From: Pseudomonas pudica
GTDB taxonomy: Bacteria; Pseudomonadota; Gammaproteobacteria; Pseudomonadales; Pseudomonadaceae
Assembly: GCF_015680405.1 (NCBI RefSeq)
Contig: NZ_JADLJS010000023.1
Coordinates: forward strand, 20,597 to 84,596
Direction of reading: 5' to 3'
Length of the DNA: 64,000 nt
Part shown: in pieces, positions 17,546 through 26,175 of the stretch
How positions within the stretch are numbered: position 1 is the first letter of the stretch
Layout: the number at the start of each line of letters is the position of its first letter
Program-made: the position numbers and the translations under genes
Notes under the pieces: model-generated
The model's database searches: none
What the model saw: the letters and a program-made list of their open reading frames with translations, nothing else
Told to the model about the DNA's origin: nothing

Positions 17546-17686
17546 GCTGGCATGGCTCCTGCGGCTGGGCGTAAACGGCGGGCACGGTGTACTGCGCATG
17601 CGGCAAGGGCGAGCGGGTGGGCTCCATGTTGTTCACCTTTATTGTTGGAGCAGCGGGGACGCGGGGGAGCGCGCAAAGTGGTGAAA

Positions 17687-17728
17687 ATAAAAAACGATGG
17701 GTAGCTTAGTGTCAAGTTAAACATGACA
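17687..17728 (-). promoter_or_regulatory. puuP promoter with overlapping 19-bp palindrome
   Basis: On the minus strand, TTGACA (plus 17710-17715), a 17-base spacer and TTTTAT (plus 17687-17692) form a good sigma-70 promoter. A near-perfect dyad TGTCAAGTT-A-AACATGACA (17710-17728, 8 of 9 pairs) overlaps the -35. That is the classic position for a repressor operator. The regulator is unknown. Confidence 0.6.
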
Positions 17729-17990
17729 AGATGTTGCTGGATTGAAATATTTATCGATTAAAGTGGGGTTTTGTTCGGTTTTTGCGCGTTTTTTTGCGGT
17801 TATGATCAATTTTGGTGTTCGCAAAAATTAACGAAGGCCGGTCGCACTTGGAAGATATGTCAGGCGTTTCCCAAAAACGGGATTTCTCGAGACTGGCCAG
17901 CGCCAGGGCTGGGCTGCAGTGGTACTCTTGGCGTCCTGTGTGGCCCTTGGCCGCCTACGAAGCCCATATGGACAGCAATCGGTTCTATTC
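17729..17990. other. AT-rich intergenic region between puuP and ydgA-like gene
   Basis: The puuP-ydgA spacer spans 445 bases in all (17546-17990), including the puuP leader. This part is AT-rich with T-runs at 17766-17800 and no open frame that looks like protein. No REP is present. It presumably holds the promoter of the downstream gene, but I cannot place one with confidence. Confidence 0.5.
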
Positions 17991-19499
17991 ATGAAGAAAT
18001 CAGTTGGCATCCTTTCCGGCCTGGCTATCGCCATTGCCGTCGTAACCACCGCTGGTGCCTGGTACACCGGCAAGCAGCTGCCTGCGGAGCTGGACAACGC
18101 CCTGGTCCGCAGCAACGCAGAACTCAAGAAGGCCCTGGTGAGTACCGGTGGCAGCATGAGCATCGAACGGGTGTCGCTGGAGCAGCATTTCTTCAGCAGT
18201 ACCGCCCAGTACCGGCTCAAGGCCCGCGATATCAACCTGGGCGAAGGCGAAGTTGTGAATTTCGACGTGGGCGTTACCGACCAGATCGAGCACGGCCCGT
18301 TCCCCTGGTCGCGGGTAAAGGCGCTTAAGCTGATGCCGGTGCTGGCAGTCAGCAACAGCACGCTGCAGAAGGACGACGCCACCGCACCGTGGTTTGCCGC
18401 AGCGGGCGAGCAGGCCCCGGTCAGTGCCCAGACCAGCCTGGGCTACGATGGCAATGTTGTCAGCCAGGTCCAGCTGGCGCCAGTCAAGCTCGACGAAGCG
18501 GACGGCAACAGCCTCGACTTCTCGGGCATGCAACTGCAAGTCAGTGGTGACCAGGAAGGCAAGGCCTCGAGCTTCCACGGCCAGGCCGATCGGTTCGTGA
18601 TGAAACTGGTACGCGATGACCAGCCGCCTGCCACTTTCGAGCTCAACGGCCTTAAGGTCGGCGGCCAGCTGGCGGCCACCGCGCACGAGGCCATCTATGT
18701 AGGCAATGTCGACCTGGCGCTGGCCGAAACCAAGGTCACTCTGGGGCCGAAACAGCAGGTGCTGGTGGTCAAGGGGCTGGAGCAGAACGCCCTGCAAGCC
18801 CTTGAGGGCCCGGATACCGTGGGTGGCCGCGTGGAGTACAAGGTCGGGGATATCACCTGGGATGGCCGTGCGGTGGGCAAGGCGCAGATGGCAGTGAGCA
18901 TCACGTCGGTCAACGCGCCGGCGCTACAGGCGCTGTCGACGTGGTACCAGGCGCACCTGCCGGAATTCGAGGCCGCAACTGCCGCTGGCCAGCCGGTGCC
19001 GGAAATCCAGATGGACGATGAGGAGAAGGCCAGGTTCCAGGGCGAGCTGCAGAAGTTGCTGGCTGCCAAGCCCCGGGTGGCAGTGGAAAACCTGTCGTTC
19101 AGGACCGCCAATGGCGAAAGCCGCTTTGACCTGTCGATGGGCTTCGCCGCCCCGGCCAGCTTCGACCTGCCGCCTGATCAATTGAGCAAGCAACTGATCA
19201 CCGAGGTGAAGAGCAAGCTGTCGTTGTCCAAGCCTATGATCGGCGACCTGGCAACCTTGCAGGCACTGCTGGATGGCCAGACCGACGCCCAAGCCATTGC
19301 CATGCAATCGAGCCAGGCCGGGGAAATGGTCGGCATGATGGCGCTGCAGAGTGGCATGGCCACCGTGCAGGGCAACGATGTGGTAAGCAGCCTGCACTAT
19401 GCCGATGGCATGGTCGACTTCAACGGCAAGAAGATGACCGTGGAAGAGTTCGCGATGCTCATGGCCTCGCACCTGGCGGCCCTGTCGCCGCAGGGCTGA
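17991..19499 (+). CDS. ydgA: YdgA-family (DUF945) protein
   Basis: A 502-residue protein with an N-terminal hydrophobic segment (residues 6-24, a signal anchor or uncleaved signal) and a long beta-rich body. A WYTGKQLPAELD-like opening and the length, the same as E. coli YdgA, support the DUF945 assignment. The family is thought to be envelope-associated but its function is unknown. The ATG at 17991 is chosen because it gives the signal-like N-terminus, and no clear ribosome site precedes it. A REP pair follows the stop. Confidence 0.8.
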   Translation: MKKSVGILSGLAIAIAVVTTAGAWYTGKQLPAELDNALVRSNAELKKALVSTGGSMSIERVSLEQHFFSSTAQYRLKARDINLGEGEVVNFDVGVTDQIEHGPFPWSRVKALKLMPVLAVSNSTLQKDDATAPWFAAAGEQAPVSAQTSLGYDGNVVSQVQLAPVKLDEADGNSLDFSGMQLQVSGDQEGKASSFHGQADRFVMKLVRDDQPPATFELNGLKVGGQLAATAHEAIYVGNVDLALAETKVTLGPKQQVLVVKGLEQNALQALEGPDTVGGRVEYKVGDITWDGRAVGKAQMAVSITSVNAPALQALSTWYQAHLPEFEAATAAGQPVPEIQMDDEEKARFQGELQKLLAAKPRVAVENLSFRTANGESRFDLSMGFAAPASFDLPPDQLSKQLITEVKSKLSLSKPMIGDLATLQALLDGQTDAQAIAMQSSQAGEMVGMMALQSGMATVQGNDVVSSLHYADGMVDFNGKKMTVEEFAMLMASHLAALSPQG

Positions 19500-19506
19500 C
19501 GTTTCT

Positions 19507-19616
19507 CCTGTTCCGGCCTTTTCGCGGGCGCGTCCGCTTCCACAGGTTACTCCTTGCCCCTGAGGGCAGCGCTGTAACGGTGGGAGCGGGCGTGCCCGCG
19601 AAGAGGCCAGCACAGG
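19507..19616. repeat. REP pair
   Basis: Imperfect inverted copies of the CGGGCGCGYCCGCTYCCACAGG type lie 7 bases after the ydgA stop. The right arm has lost part of the CCTGTGGG end. Confidence 0.8.
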
Positions 19617-19794
19617 CAAAACAAAAACCACTTTAGAATTCGCTGGATTGTCTGTAGCCTTCGGCCTCCGATAATAATCCGCGCCCGCAGAGGGCCGTGG
19701 CGGCCTTCGTGCCGTCCGGCACCCTTAGCCGATCTGTCAGGGCCGGGTGATACACTCGATTCGACGCGCGCACGCGCCTGCAGGTCCAGCGATC

Positions 19795-20853
19795 ATGACC
19801 CAGATTTCCGAACGCCTGTTGGTTCAGGCCCACCTCGACGCCAAGCAGCCCAACCCGCTGACAGCCGAGCAGGAGGCCGAATACCGTGCGGCCATTGCTG
19901 CCGAGCTCAAGGCCCAGAACGCCGTGCTGGTCGCCCACTATTACTGCGACCCGGTCATCCAGGCGCTGGCCGAAGAAACCGGCGGCTGCGTGTCCGACTC
20001 GCTGGAAATGGCCCGCTTCGGCAAAAACCACCCGGCCGAAACCGTGATCGTCGCCGGTGTGCGCTTCATGGGCGAGACGGCGAAAATCCTCACCCCGGAA
20101 AAGCGCGTGCTGATGCCGACCCTGGAGGCTACCTGCTCGCTCGACCTGGGTTGCCCGGTAGAAGAGTTTTCGGCCTTCTGCGACCAGCATCCCGAACGTA
20201 CCGTGGTGGTCTACGCCAACACTTCCGCTGCCGTGAAGGCCCGTGCCGACTGGGTGGTGACCTCGAGCTGCGCGCTGGAAATCGTCGAAAGCCTGATGGA
20301 CAACGGCGAGACCATCATCTGGGGCCCGGACCAGCACCTGGGGCGTTACATCCAGAAGCAAACCGGTGCCGACATGCTGCTGTGGGACGGTGCCTGCATC
20401 GTTCACGAAGAGTTCAAGTCGCGCCAGTTGGCCGACATGAAGGCGCTGTACCCGGATGCGGCGATTCTGGTGCACCCCGAGTCGCCGGAAGCGGTGATCG
20501 AGCTGGCCGATGCGGTGGGCTCCACCAGCCAGCTGATCAAGGCTGCCCAGACCCTGCCGAACAAGACCTTCATCGTCGCCACCGACCGCGGCATCTTCTA
20601 CAAGATGCAGCAGCTGTGCCCGGACAAGGAGTTCGTCGAAGCCCCCACCGCCGGTAATGGCGCGGCGTGCCGCAGCTGCGCGCATTGCCCGTGGATGGCG
20701 ATGAATACCCTGGAGCGGGTGCTGGATTGCCTGCGTAATGGCACGAACGAGATCTTCGTCGACCCGGCGCTGGTGCCGAAGGCAATCAAGCCGCTGAACC
20801 GGATGCTGGACTTTACCCAGGCAGCGCGCCTGAAGTTGTCCGGTAACGCCTGA
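19795..20853 (+). CDS. nadA: Quinolinate synthase A
   Basis: A 352-residue [4Fe-4S] enzyme that condenses iminoaspartate and dihydroxyacetone phosphate to quinolinate in NAD synthesis. HYYCDP, ATCSLDLGC and CRSCAHCPWMAMNTL are visible; the last two hold cluster Cys positions known in this family. I chose the ATG at 19795. Codons upstream to 19747 are open but unlike the family. It is a single gene, closed by a REP pair. Confidence 0.96.
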   Translation: MTQISERLLVQAHLDAKQPNPLTAEQEAEYRAAIAAELKAQNAVLVAHYYCDPVIQALAEETGGCVSDSLEMARFGKNHPAETVIVAGVRFMGETAKILTPEKRVLMPTLEATCSLDLGCPVEEFSAFCDQHPERTVVVYANTSAAVKARADWVVTSSCALEIVESLMDNGETIIWGPDQHLGRYIQKQTGADMLLWDGACIVHEEFKSRQLADMKALYPDAAILVHPESPEAVIELADAVGSTSQLIKAAQTLPNKTFIVATDRGIFYKMQQLCPDKEFVEAPTAGNGAACRSCAHCPWMAMNTLERVLDCLRNGTNEIFVDPALVPKAIKPLNRMLDFTQAARLKLSGNA

Positions 20854-20872
20854 CGCCAGACCGCGTCGCTTT

Positions 20873-20962
20873 CTTCGCGGGTAAACCCGCTCCCACAGGG
20901 ACAGCACAGCGCTCACGGGCGGTGCGGTCCCTGTGGGAGCGGGTTTACCCGCGAAAGGGCCG
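20873..20962. repeat. REP pair
   Basis: TTCGCGGGTAAACCCGCT-type arms (20873-20902 and 20927-20957) lie head to head between the convergent nadA and bepA genes. The repeat runs right up to the bepA stop codon. Confidence 0.9.
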
Positions 20963-22399
20963 TCAACGCCCCATCATTTCCTGAACCATGCGCTGTTGCT
21001 CCATGATCTCGCGCTGGCGCTGGTCAATCTGTGCTGCCAACGGGAAGTTCCCACCCGACCGGCGCTTGGCGTAATCCAGCTGCTGGATCGCCTGGTCGAA
21101 ATCGCCCACCAGGGTGAAGTACTCGGCCCGCGCCCGGTGCAAGCCAATGGTATTGCCCGAAAGCCCCCGCACTTCGGCCATGTCGTACCACACGTCCGGG
21201 TCATCCGGCCGGCTCTTCACCAGTTCGTTCAGCACCTTTTCCGCCTCGGCGGGCTTGTTCAGCTTCACCAGCAGATCGGCACGCACCTGCTTCAGCGGGT
21301 AGTTGCCCGGGTACAACCCCTGCATGCGTTCGGCGCGCTGCTGCGCGTCGGCCAGGCGGTTGTTGGTGATGTCCAGGTCGATCTGCGCCAGGTTGTAGGT
21401 AATGTCGTTGGGCGCCTTGGCCAGCAGCGGCTTGAGCAGTTCGCGCGCCTCGTTCAGCTGGCCGCCCTTGATCTGCGCCAGGGCCAGGCCGTAACGCGCG
21501 GCGTCCAGCTTGGGGTCTTCGTCCAGCTGGGCGCGGAAGCGTTTGGCCGCCAGCCCAGGGGTGCCTTCGTAGGTCAGCGCCACCCGGGCACGGATCAGCT
21601 GGTAGCGCATGCTGTCCTCGACGCCGCCCTTGGGAGCCTGCTCGGCGCGGTTGCGGGTGTCGGCGATACGCGACTCGGTTACCGGGTGGGTCAGCAGGAA
21701 TTCCGGCGGCTTTGCATCGTAACGGTACTGCCGGGCCAGGCGCTCGAACATGGTCGGCATGTTGCGCGGGTCGTAGCCGGCCTTTTCCAGGTTCTGGATG
21801 CCGATGCGGTCGGCTTCCTGTTCGTTCTGCCGCGAGAAGCGCCGCTGTTCCTGGATCGCTGCCGCCTGGGTACCGGCGATCACACCGATACCGGCATCAC
21901 CGCCGCCACCGGCCGCCAGCACGATACCGGCCAGCAGCGCCGCCATCATCGGTAGCTGCATGCGCTGCTGGGCCTCGACGCCGCGGGCGAAGTGGCGCTG
22001 CGACAAGTGCGCCAGTTCGTGGGCCAGTACCGAGGCGTACTCGCCTTCGGTCTGGGCGTTGAGGAACAGCCCGCCGTTGACCCCCACGATACCGCCCGGG
22101 GCGGCAAAGGCATTGAGCTCGCGGCTATCGATGAGGATGAATTCCAGGCGGCGGTCCTGCAGTTGGCTGGTTTCGGCCAGGCGGTACACGCTGGTTTCGA
22201 CGTAGTCCTTCAGCTGCGGGTCGTTGAGCTGGTTGACCTGGCCGCGCAGCAGGCTCAGCCAGGCACGGCCGAGCTGGTGCTCCTGCTGTGGCGAGACGAT
22301 CGCGGAACTGGCGTCGCCCAGTGATGGCAGGTCGTCAGCATGGCCGGGAAGGGCCAACAGGCAGGCCAGCGTCAGCAGGGTAGGGCGCAGTAGATTCAT
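20963..22399 (-). CDS. bepA: M48 metalloprotease/chaperone BepA-like
   Basis: A 478-residue periplasmic protein with a signal peptide ending LPGHA. The zinc site is H127-E-L-A-H131, with the third ligand in NEQEADRIG. The rest is a TPR array that begins after about residue 270. BepA (YfgC) assists assembly or degrades stalled outer-membrane proteins such as LptD. The length matches E. coli BepA (about 490). It has its own transcription unit. Confidence 0.9.
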   Translation of the reverse strand: MNLLRPTLLTLACLLALPGHADDLPSLGDASSAIVSPQQEHQLGRAWLSLLRGQVNQLNDPQLKDYVETSVYRLAETSQLQDRRLEFILIDSRELNAFAAPGGIVGVNGGLFLNAQTEGEYASVLAHELAHLSQRHFARGVEAQQRMQLPMMAALLAGIVLAAGGGGDAGIGVIAGTQAAAIQEQRRFSRQNEQEADRIGIQNLEKAGYDPRNMPTMFERLARQYRYDAKPPEFLLTHPVTESRIADTRNRAEQAPKGGVEDSMRYQLIRARVALTYEGTPGLAAKRFRAQLDEDPKLDAARYGLALAQIKGGQLNEARELLKPLLAKAPNDITYNLAQIDLDITNNRLADAQQRAERMQGLYPGNYPLKQVRADLLVKLNKPAEAEKVLNELVKSRPDDPDVWYDMAEVRGLSGNTIGLHRARAEYFTLVGDFDQAIQQLDYAKRRSGGNFPLAAQIDQRQREIMEQQRMVQEMMGR

Positions 22400-22521
22400 G
22401 CATGAAGCTCGCGTCGGTCAAAGATACCTACTGTAGCGGGCTCACACGTTGGCGACCAGTGGCGCTATCCTAGCCGGCCAAATCCAGATACCGCCTGGCA
22501 ATACCGTTGGAGAGCCCCGCA

Positions 22522-22761
22522 ATGAGTGAAACCCTGACTTGTGACGCCGAACTGGACGCCAGCGGGCTGAATTGCCCTTTACCGCTGCTGAAGGCCAAGA
22601 TGGAGCTCAACCGCCTGGCCAGCGGCGCGGTGCTCAAGGTAATCGCCACCGACGCCGGCTCCCAGCGTGACTTCCGCACTTTCGCCCAGTTGGCAGGTCA
22701 TACCCTGCTGCGGGAAACGGCCGAGGCCGGCACCTACACTTACTGGCTGCGCAAGGCCTGA
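22522..22761 (+). CDS. TusA-family sulfurtransferase-like protein
   Basis: A 79-residue protein with the TusA/SirA signature LNCPLPLLKAK, whose Cys is the sulfur-carrying residue. The ATG at 22522 is used. Upstream in-frame residues (MESPA) come from an alternative start. It may act in sulfur relay, but a second TusA would normally serve tRNA thiolation. It sits 19 bases before a PerM-like gene and is likely co-transcribed with it. Confidence 0.85.
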   Translation: MSETLTCDAELDASGLNCPLPLLKAKMELNRLASGAVLKVIATDAGSQRDFRTFAQLAGHTLLRETAEAGTYTYWLRKA

Positions 22762-22780
22762 GTCTTTCCAAGGATCGTCA

Positions 22781-23851
22781 ATGTTCAAAGTGCTTCGCGA
22801 CTGGATGCAGCGCTACTTCTCCGATGAGGAAGCGGTGGTGCTGGCGGTCCTGCTGTTCCTTGCTTTTACCGCGGTACTCACCCTGGGTGGCATGCTTGCG
22901 CCGGTGCTGGCGGGCATGGTGCTGGCGTTTCTGATGCAAGGGTTGGTCAATGCCCTGGAGCGCTTGCGGGTACCCTCCCGATTGGCGGTGATGCTGGTGT
23001 TCGCCCTGTTCATGGGCGCGCTGGCGGTGTTCATGCTGGTGCTGGTGCCGCTGCTGTGGCACCAGCTGATCACCCTGTTCAACGAACTGCCGGGCATGCT
23101 CGGCAAGTGGCAGTCGCTGTTGTTGCTGTTGCCCGAGCGCTACCCGCACCTGGTGTCGGACGAGCAGGTGCTGCATGCCATCGAGTCGGTGCGCGGGGAG
23201 ATCGGCAAGTTCGGCCAGTGGGCGCTCACCTTCTCGCTATCGAGCCTGCCGTTGCTGGTCAACGCCATGATCTACCTGGTACTGGTGCCGATCCTGGTAT
23301 TTTTCTTTCTCAAGGACCGCGAACTGATCGGCCGTTGGGTCAGCGGCTACCTGCCACGCCAGCGCAGCCTGCTGAACCGGGTTGGCAGCGAGATGAACCG
23401 GCAGATCGCCAACTACATCCGCGGCAAGGGCATCGAGATCCTGATCTGCGGCATCGCCACCTATATCGCCTTCATCAGCCTGGGGCTCAACTACGCCGCG
23501 TTGCTGGCGCTGCTGGTAGGGCTGTCGGTGGTGGTGCCTTACGTGGGCGCGGTGGTGGTGACCGTGCCGGTGACGTTGATCGCACTGTTCCAGTGGGGCT
23601 GGGGTGACCAGTTCATCTACCTGATGACGGTGTACGCGATCATCCAGGCGCTGGACGGCAACGTGCTGGTGCCGCTGCTGTTCTCCGAGGCGGTCAGCCT
23701 GCACCCGGTGGCGATCATCTGCGCGGTGTTGCTGTTTGGCGGGTTGTGGGGGTTTTGGGGGATCTTCTTTGCCATCCCGCTGGCGACGCTGATCAAGGCT
23801 GTGCTGGATGCCTGGCCGCGGCAGGAGCCTAGTGTGTCACCGATGCTGTAA
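22781..23851 (+). CDS. PerM/AI-2E-family transporter
   Basis: A 356-residue membrane protein of the AI-2E transporter (PerM/YdiK) family, with about eight helices. The central soluble segment and the GLSVVVPYVGAVVV region are typical. AAGGA before the ATG at 22781 fixes the start. Substrates are not known for most members. Some export autoinducer-2 and others act as Na+/H+ antiporters. Confidence 0.85.
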   Translation: MFKVLRDWMQRYFSDEEAVVLAVLLFLAFTAVLTLGGMLAPVLAGMVLAFLMQGLVNALERLRVPSRLAVMLVFALFMGALAVFMLVLVPLLWHQLITLFNELPGMLGKWQSLLLLLPERYPHLVSDEQVLHAIESVRGEIGKFGQWALTFSLSSLPLLVNAMIYLVLVPILVFFFLKDRELIGRWVSGYLPRQRSLLNRVGSEMNRQIANYIRGKGIEILICGIATYIAFISLGLNYAALLALLVGLSVVVPYVGAVVVTVPVTLIALFQWGWGDQFIYLMTVYAIIQALDGNVLVPLLFSEAVSLHPVAIICAVLLFGGLWGFWGIFFAIPLATLIKAVLDAWPRQEPSVSPML

Positions 23852-23875
23852 TTTTGGGGCTGCTTTGCCGCCCAT

Positions 23876-23937
23876 CGCGACACAAGGCCGCTCCTGCAGG
23901 GATACGCGATTTCCTGTAGGAGCGGCCTTGTGTCGCG
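23876..23937. repeat. REP-like inverted repeat (GGCCGCTCCTGCAGG type)
   Basis: CGCGACACAAGGCCGCTCCTGCAGG (23876-23900) is mirrored at 23913-23937 with one mismatch. It lies between the convergent PerM-like and bcp genes and matches the subtype near tRNA-Lys. Confidence 0.88.
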
Positions 23938-23940
23938 AAA

Positions 23941-23957
23941 GGGGCGCAAAGCGCCCC
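23941..23957. terminator. Bidirectional hairpin between PerM-like gene and bcp
   Basis: GGGGCGC-AAA-GCGCCCC is a 7-bp perfect stem between two convergent gene ends. It has no T-tract, so terminator function is only suggested. Confidence 0.4.
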
Positions 23958-23967
23958 CCCAACGATC

Positions 23968-24441
23968 TCAAGCCTTGTTCAGGGCCTGGGCAGCAGCCAG
24001 TACTGCATCCACATGCCCGGGCACCTTCACCCCGCGCCATTCCTGGCGCAGTACACCGTCCTTGTCGATCAGGAAGGTGCTGCGGTCAACGCCCATGTAT
24101 TCCTTGCCATACAGCTTCTTCAGCTTGATCACGTCGAACAGCTGACACAGGGCTTCGTCCTTGTCGCTGATCAGCTCGAACGGGAAGCCTTGCTTGGCCT
24201 TGAAGTTTTCGTGCGACTTGATGCCATCGCGCGACACGCCGAACACCACGGTGTTGGCCGCGGCAAAGGCATCGTGCTGGTCACGGAAGCCCTGGCCTTC
24301 GGTGGTGCAGCCCGGGGTGCTGTCCTTCGGGTAGAAATACACCACCACCTGCCGGCCCTTGAGCTCGGCCAGGCTGACGGTCTGCCCGCTGGTAGCCTGG
24401 GCCTGGAAGTCGGCAACGGGTTGGTCGAGTGCTACAGCCAT
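23968..24441 (-). CDS. bcp: Thioredoxin-dependent peroxiredoxin Bcp
   Basis: A 157-residue PrxQ/Bcp thiol peroxidase. The peroxidatic Cys is C45 in STPGCTTEG. The residue five later, Cys in E. coli Bcp, is Gly here, while C99 is kept. The resolving step may therefore use another Cys or an external thiol. I use the internal ATG at 24441. The upstream codons (MASTEPNVRKPN) are less typical. It follows gcvR by 11 bases on the same strand. Confidence 0.92.
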   Translation of the reverse strand: MAVALDQPVADFQAQATSGQTVSLAELKGRQVVVYFYPKDSTPGCTTEGQGFRDQHDAFAAANTVVFGVSRDGIKSHENFKAKQGFPFELISDKDEALCQLFDVIKLKKLYGKEYMGVDRSTFLIDKDGVLRQEWRGVKVPGHVDAVLAAAQALNKA

Positions 24442-24452
24442 GTTCGGTTTCC

Positions 24453-25013
24453 TTACATTGGGTTCTGTGGACGCCATGGCTCGATCAGCGCATCGAGGTT
24501 CAGGGCATCGGCAAAGTCCAGGAACTGGTCACGCAGCCAGCTGATCTGGGTGCCGGCCGGCAGAATCACGGTGAACTGGGCATTGAGCATGCTGCTGCCG
24601 GTCTGCGGCGCCAGGTAGGTATCGCAGGTCATGGCTTCCAGCTCGACGCGGTGGTCGAGGAAGAACTGGCACAGCTCGTTGATGATGTCCGGCCGGTAGG
24701 CGGCGCTGACGTAGGCCACGTAGGGCAGGGCCTGCGGGCGCACTTCCTGGTCGGCGCTGCGCACCACGTCCAGGGTCAGGCCGTGCTTCTTGCCCAGGCC
24801 AGGCAGCATGGCTTCGAGGCGCGCCAGGGCGTCCCAGCTACCGCCTACCTGCAGTACCAGGGCGCTGGTCTCGCCGTGGCGGCTCAGGCGCGAGGTGACC
24901 ACCGCGCAGCGGTTTTCGAAGGCAGCGCGGCTGAGGACGTTGGCCAGCTCCATGGGGTTGGGGCCCAGGGCACTGATGACAAGGAATTGTTCGCGGACGG
25001 TGGGGGTGGACAT
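24453..25013 (-). CDS. gcvR: Glycine cleavage system transcriptional repressor-like ACT protein
   Basis: A 186-residue protein with two ACT-like domains, starting REQFLVISALGPNPMELANVLSR. It matches the GcvR family, which binds GcvA and blocks gcv activation when glycine is low. It heads a two-gene unit with bcp and is divergent from dapA across 259 bases. The link between glycine regulation and a peroxiredoxin is conserved in many gammaproteobacteria. Confidence 0.88.
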   Translation of the reverse strand: MSTPTVREQFLVISALGPNPMELANVLSRAAFENRCAVVTSRLSRHGETSALVLQVGGSWDALARLEAMLPGLGKKHGLTLDVVRSADQEVRPQALPYVAYVSAAYRPDIINELCQFFLDHRVELEAMTCDTYLAPQTGSSMLNAQFTVILPAGTQISWLRDQFLDFADALNLDALIEPWRPQNPM

Positions 25014-25272
25014 GCAGCATTCCTAAAGCGATGAGCGGTCGGCACAGGACGGGCGAAAGCCTCCTGTCGGCAGGGCCCGGGGCTCGCATGCGAGGTCGTG
25101 GACGCTGGCGGGGAGCAAGGTCGACGGCCCGGCGGGCCGCGCTGCACCGATCAAAGCATCAAGGGTAGCGAAATAAGGCGCCGAGGGGAATGCTCCGCCC
25201 GCCTGCTTCGCTTGTGCAAGGCCGATGCCCCCAGTACCATTACCGCTCTCTTTTTCCGGCAGGAGCAGTTAC

Positions 25273-26160
25273 ATGATTGCGGGCAGTATGGTGGCATTGG
25301 TCACACCCATGGATGCACAAGGGCGTGTGGACTGGGGCAGCCTCGACAAACTTGTAGACTTCCACCTGGAAAACGGCACCCACGCGATTGTCGCTGTCGG
25401 CACAACCGGTGAGTCCGCCACGTTGGATGTCGAAGAACACATCCTGGTCATCAAGCACGTGGTCGAGCGCGTCAAGCGCAGCAACAAACCGATCCCGGTC
25501 ATCGCCGGCACCGGTGCCAACGCCACTGCTGAAGCCGTGCACCTGACCCAGAACGCCAAGAATGCCGGCGCCGACGCCTGCCTGCTGGTGGTACCGTACT
25601 ACAACAAGCCGACGCAAGAAGGCCTGTACCAGCACTTCAAGCACATCGCCGAAGCCGTCGACATCCCGCAGATTCTCTACAACGTACCCGGCCGCACCTC
25701 CTGCGACATGCAGGCCGATACCGTGATCCGCCTGTCGAAGGTCAAGAACATCATCGGCATCAAGGAAGCCACCGGCGACCTGGCCCGTGCCAAGGCCATC
25801 CTGGATGGCGTCGACAAGGACTTCATCGTCCTGTCCGGCGATGACCCGACCGCCGTCGAGCTGATCCTGATGGGCGGCAAAGGCAACATCTCCGTCACCG
25901 CCAACGTCGCCCCGCGCGAAATGGCCGACCTGTGCGAGGCCGCCCTTGAGGGCAATGCCGAGAAGGCCCGCGCAATCAACGAAAAACTCATGCCGCTGCA
26001 CAAGGACCTGTTCTGCGAAGCCAACCCGATCCCGGTGAAATGGGCGCTCGTCGAGATGGGCCTGATGCAAAAAGGCATTCGCCTGCCGCTGACCTGGCTG
26101 AGCGAAGGCTGCCACGAAAAAGTCCGTACTGCCTTGCGCCAGTCCGGCGTACTGGTTTAA
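25273..26160 (+). CDS. dapA: 4-hydroxy-tetrahydrodipicolinate synthase
   Basis: A 295-residue TIM-barrel aldolase that condenses pyruvate and aspartate semialdehyde in lysine and peptidoglycan synthesis. The Schiff-base Lys is in GIKEATGD, the catalytic Tyr is in LYNVPGRTS, and GTTGESATL is the substrate loop. AGGAG 7 bases upstream supports the ATG at 25273. It is followed 15 bases later by bamC, the usual Pseudomonas arrangement. Confidence 0.97.
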   Translation: MIAGSMVALVTPMDAQGRVDWGSLDKLVDFHLENGTHAIVAVGTTGESATLDVEEHILVIKHVVERVKRSNKPIPVIAGTGANATAEAVHLTQNAKNAGADACLLVVPYYNKPTQEGLYQHFKHIAEAVDIPQILYNVPGRTSCDMQADTVIRLSKVKNIIGIKEATGDLARAKAILDGVDKDFIVLSGDDPTAVELILMGGKGNISVTANVAPREMADLCEAALEGNAEKARAINEKLMPLHKDLFCEANPIPVKWALVEMGLMQKGIRLPLTWLSEGCHEKVRTALRQSGVLV

Positions 26161-26175
26161 GAGGAAGTACACCGC

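Noticed and set aside
20941..21010. Small open frames starting VGAGLPAKGP and similar
   Set aside because: These recurring peptides are translations of REP elements and appear at most REP loci.
25014..25272. Glycine riboswitch near gcvR
   Set aside because: The spacer is divergent between gcvR and dapA and shows no tandem aptamer-like architecture.
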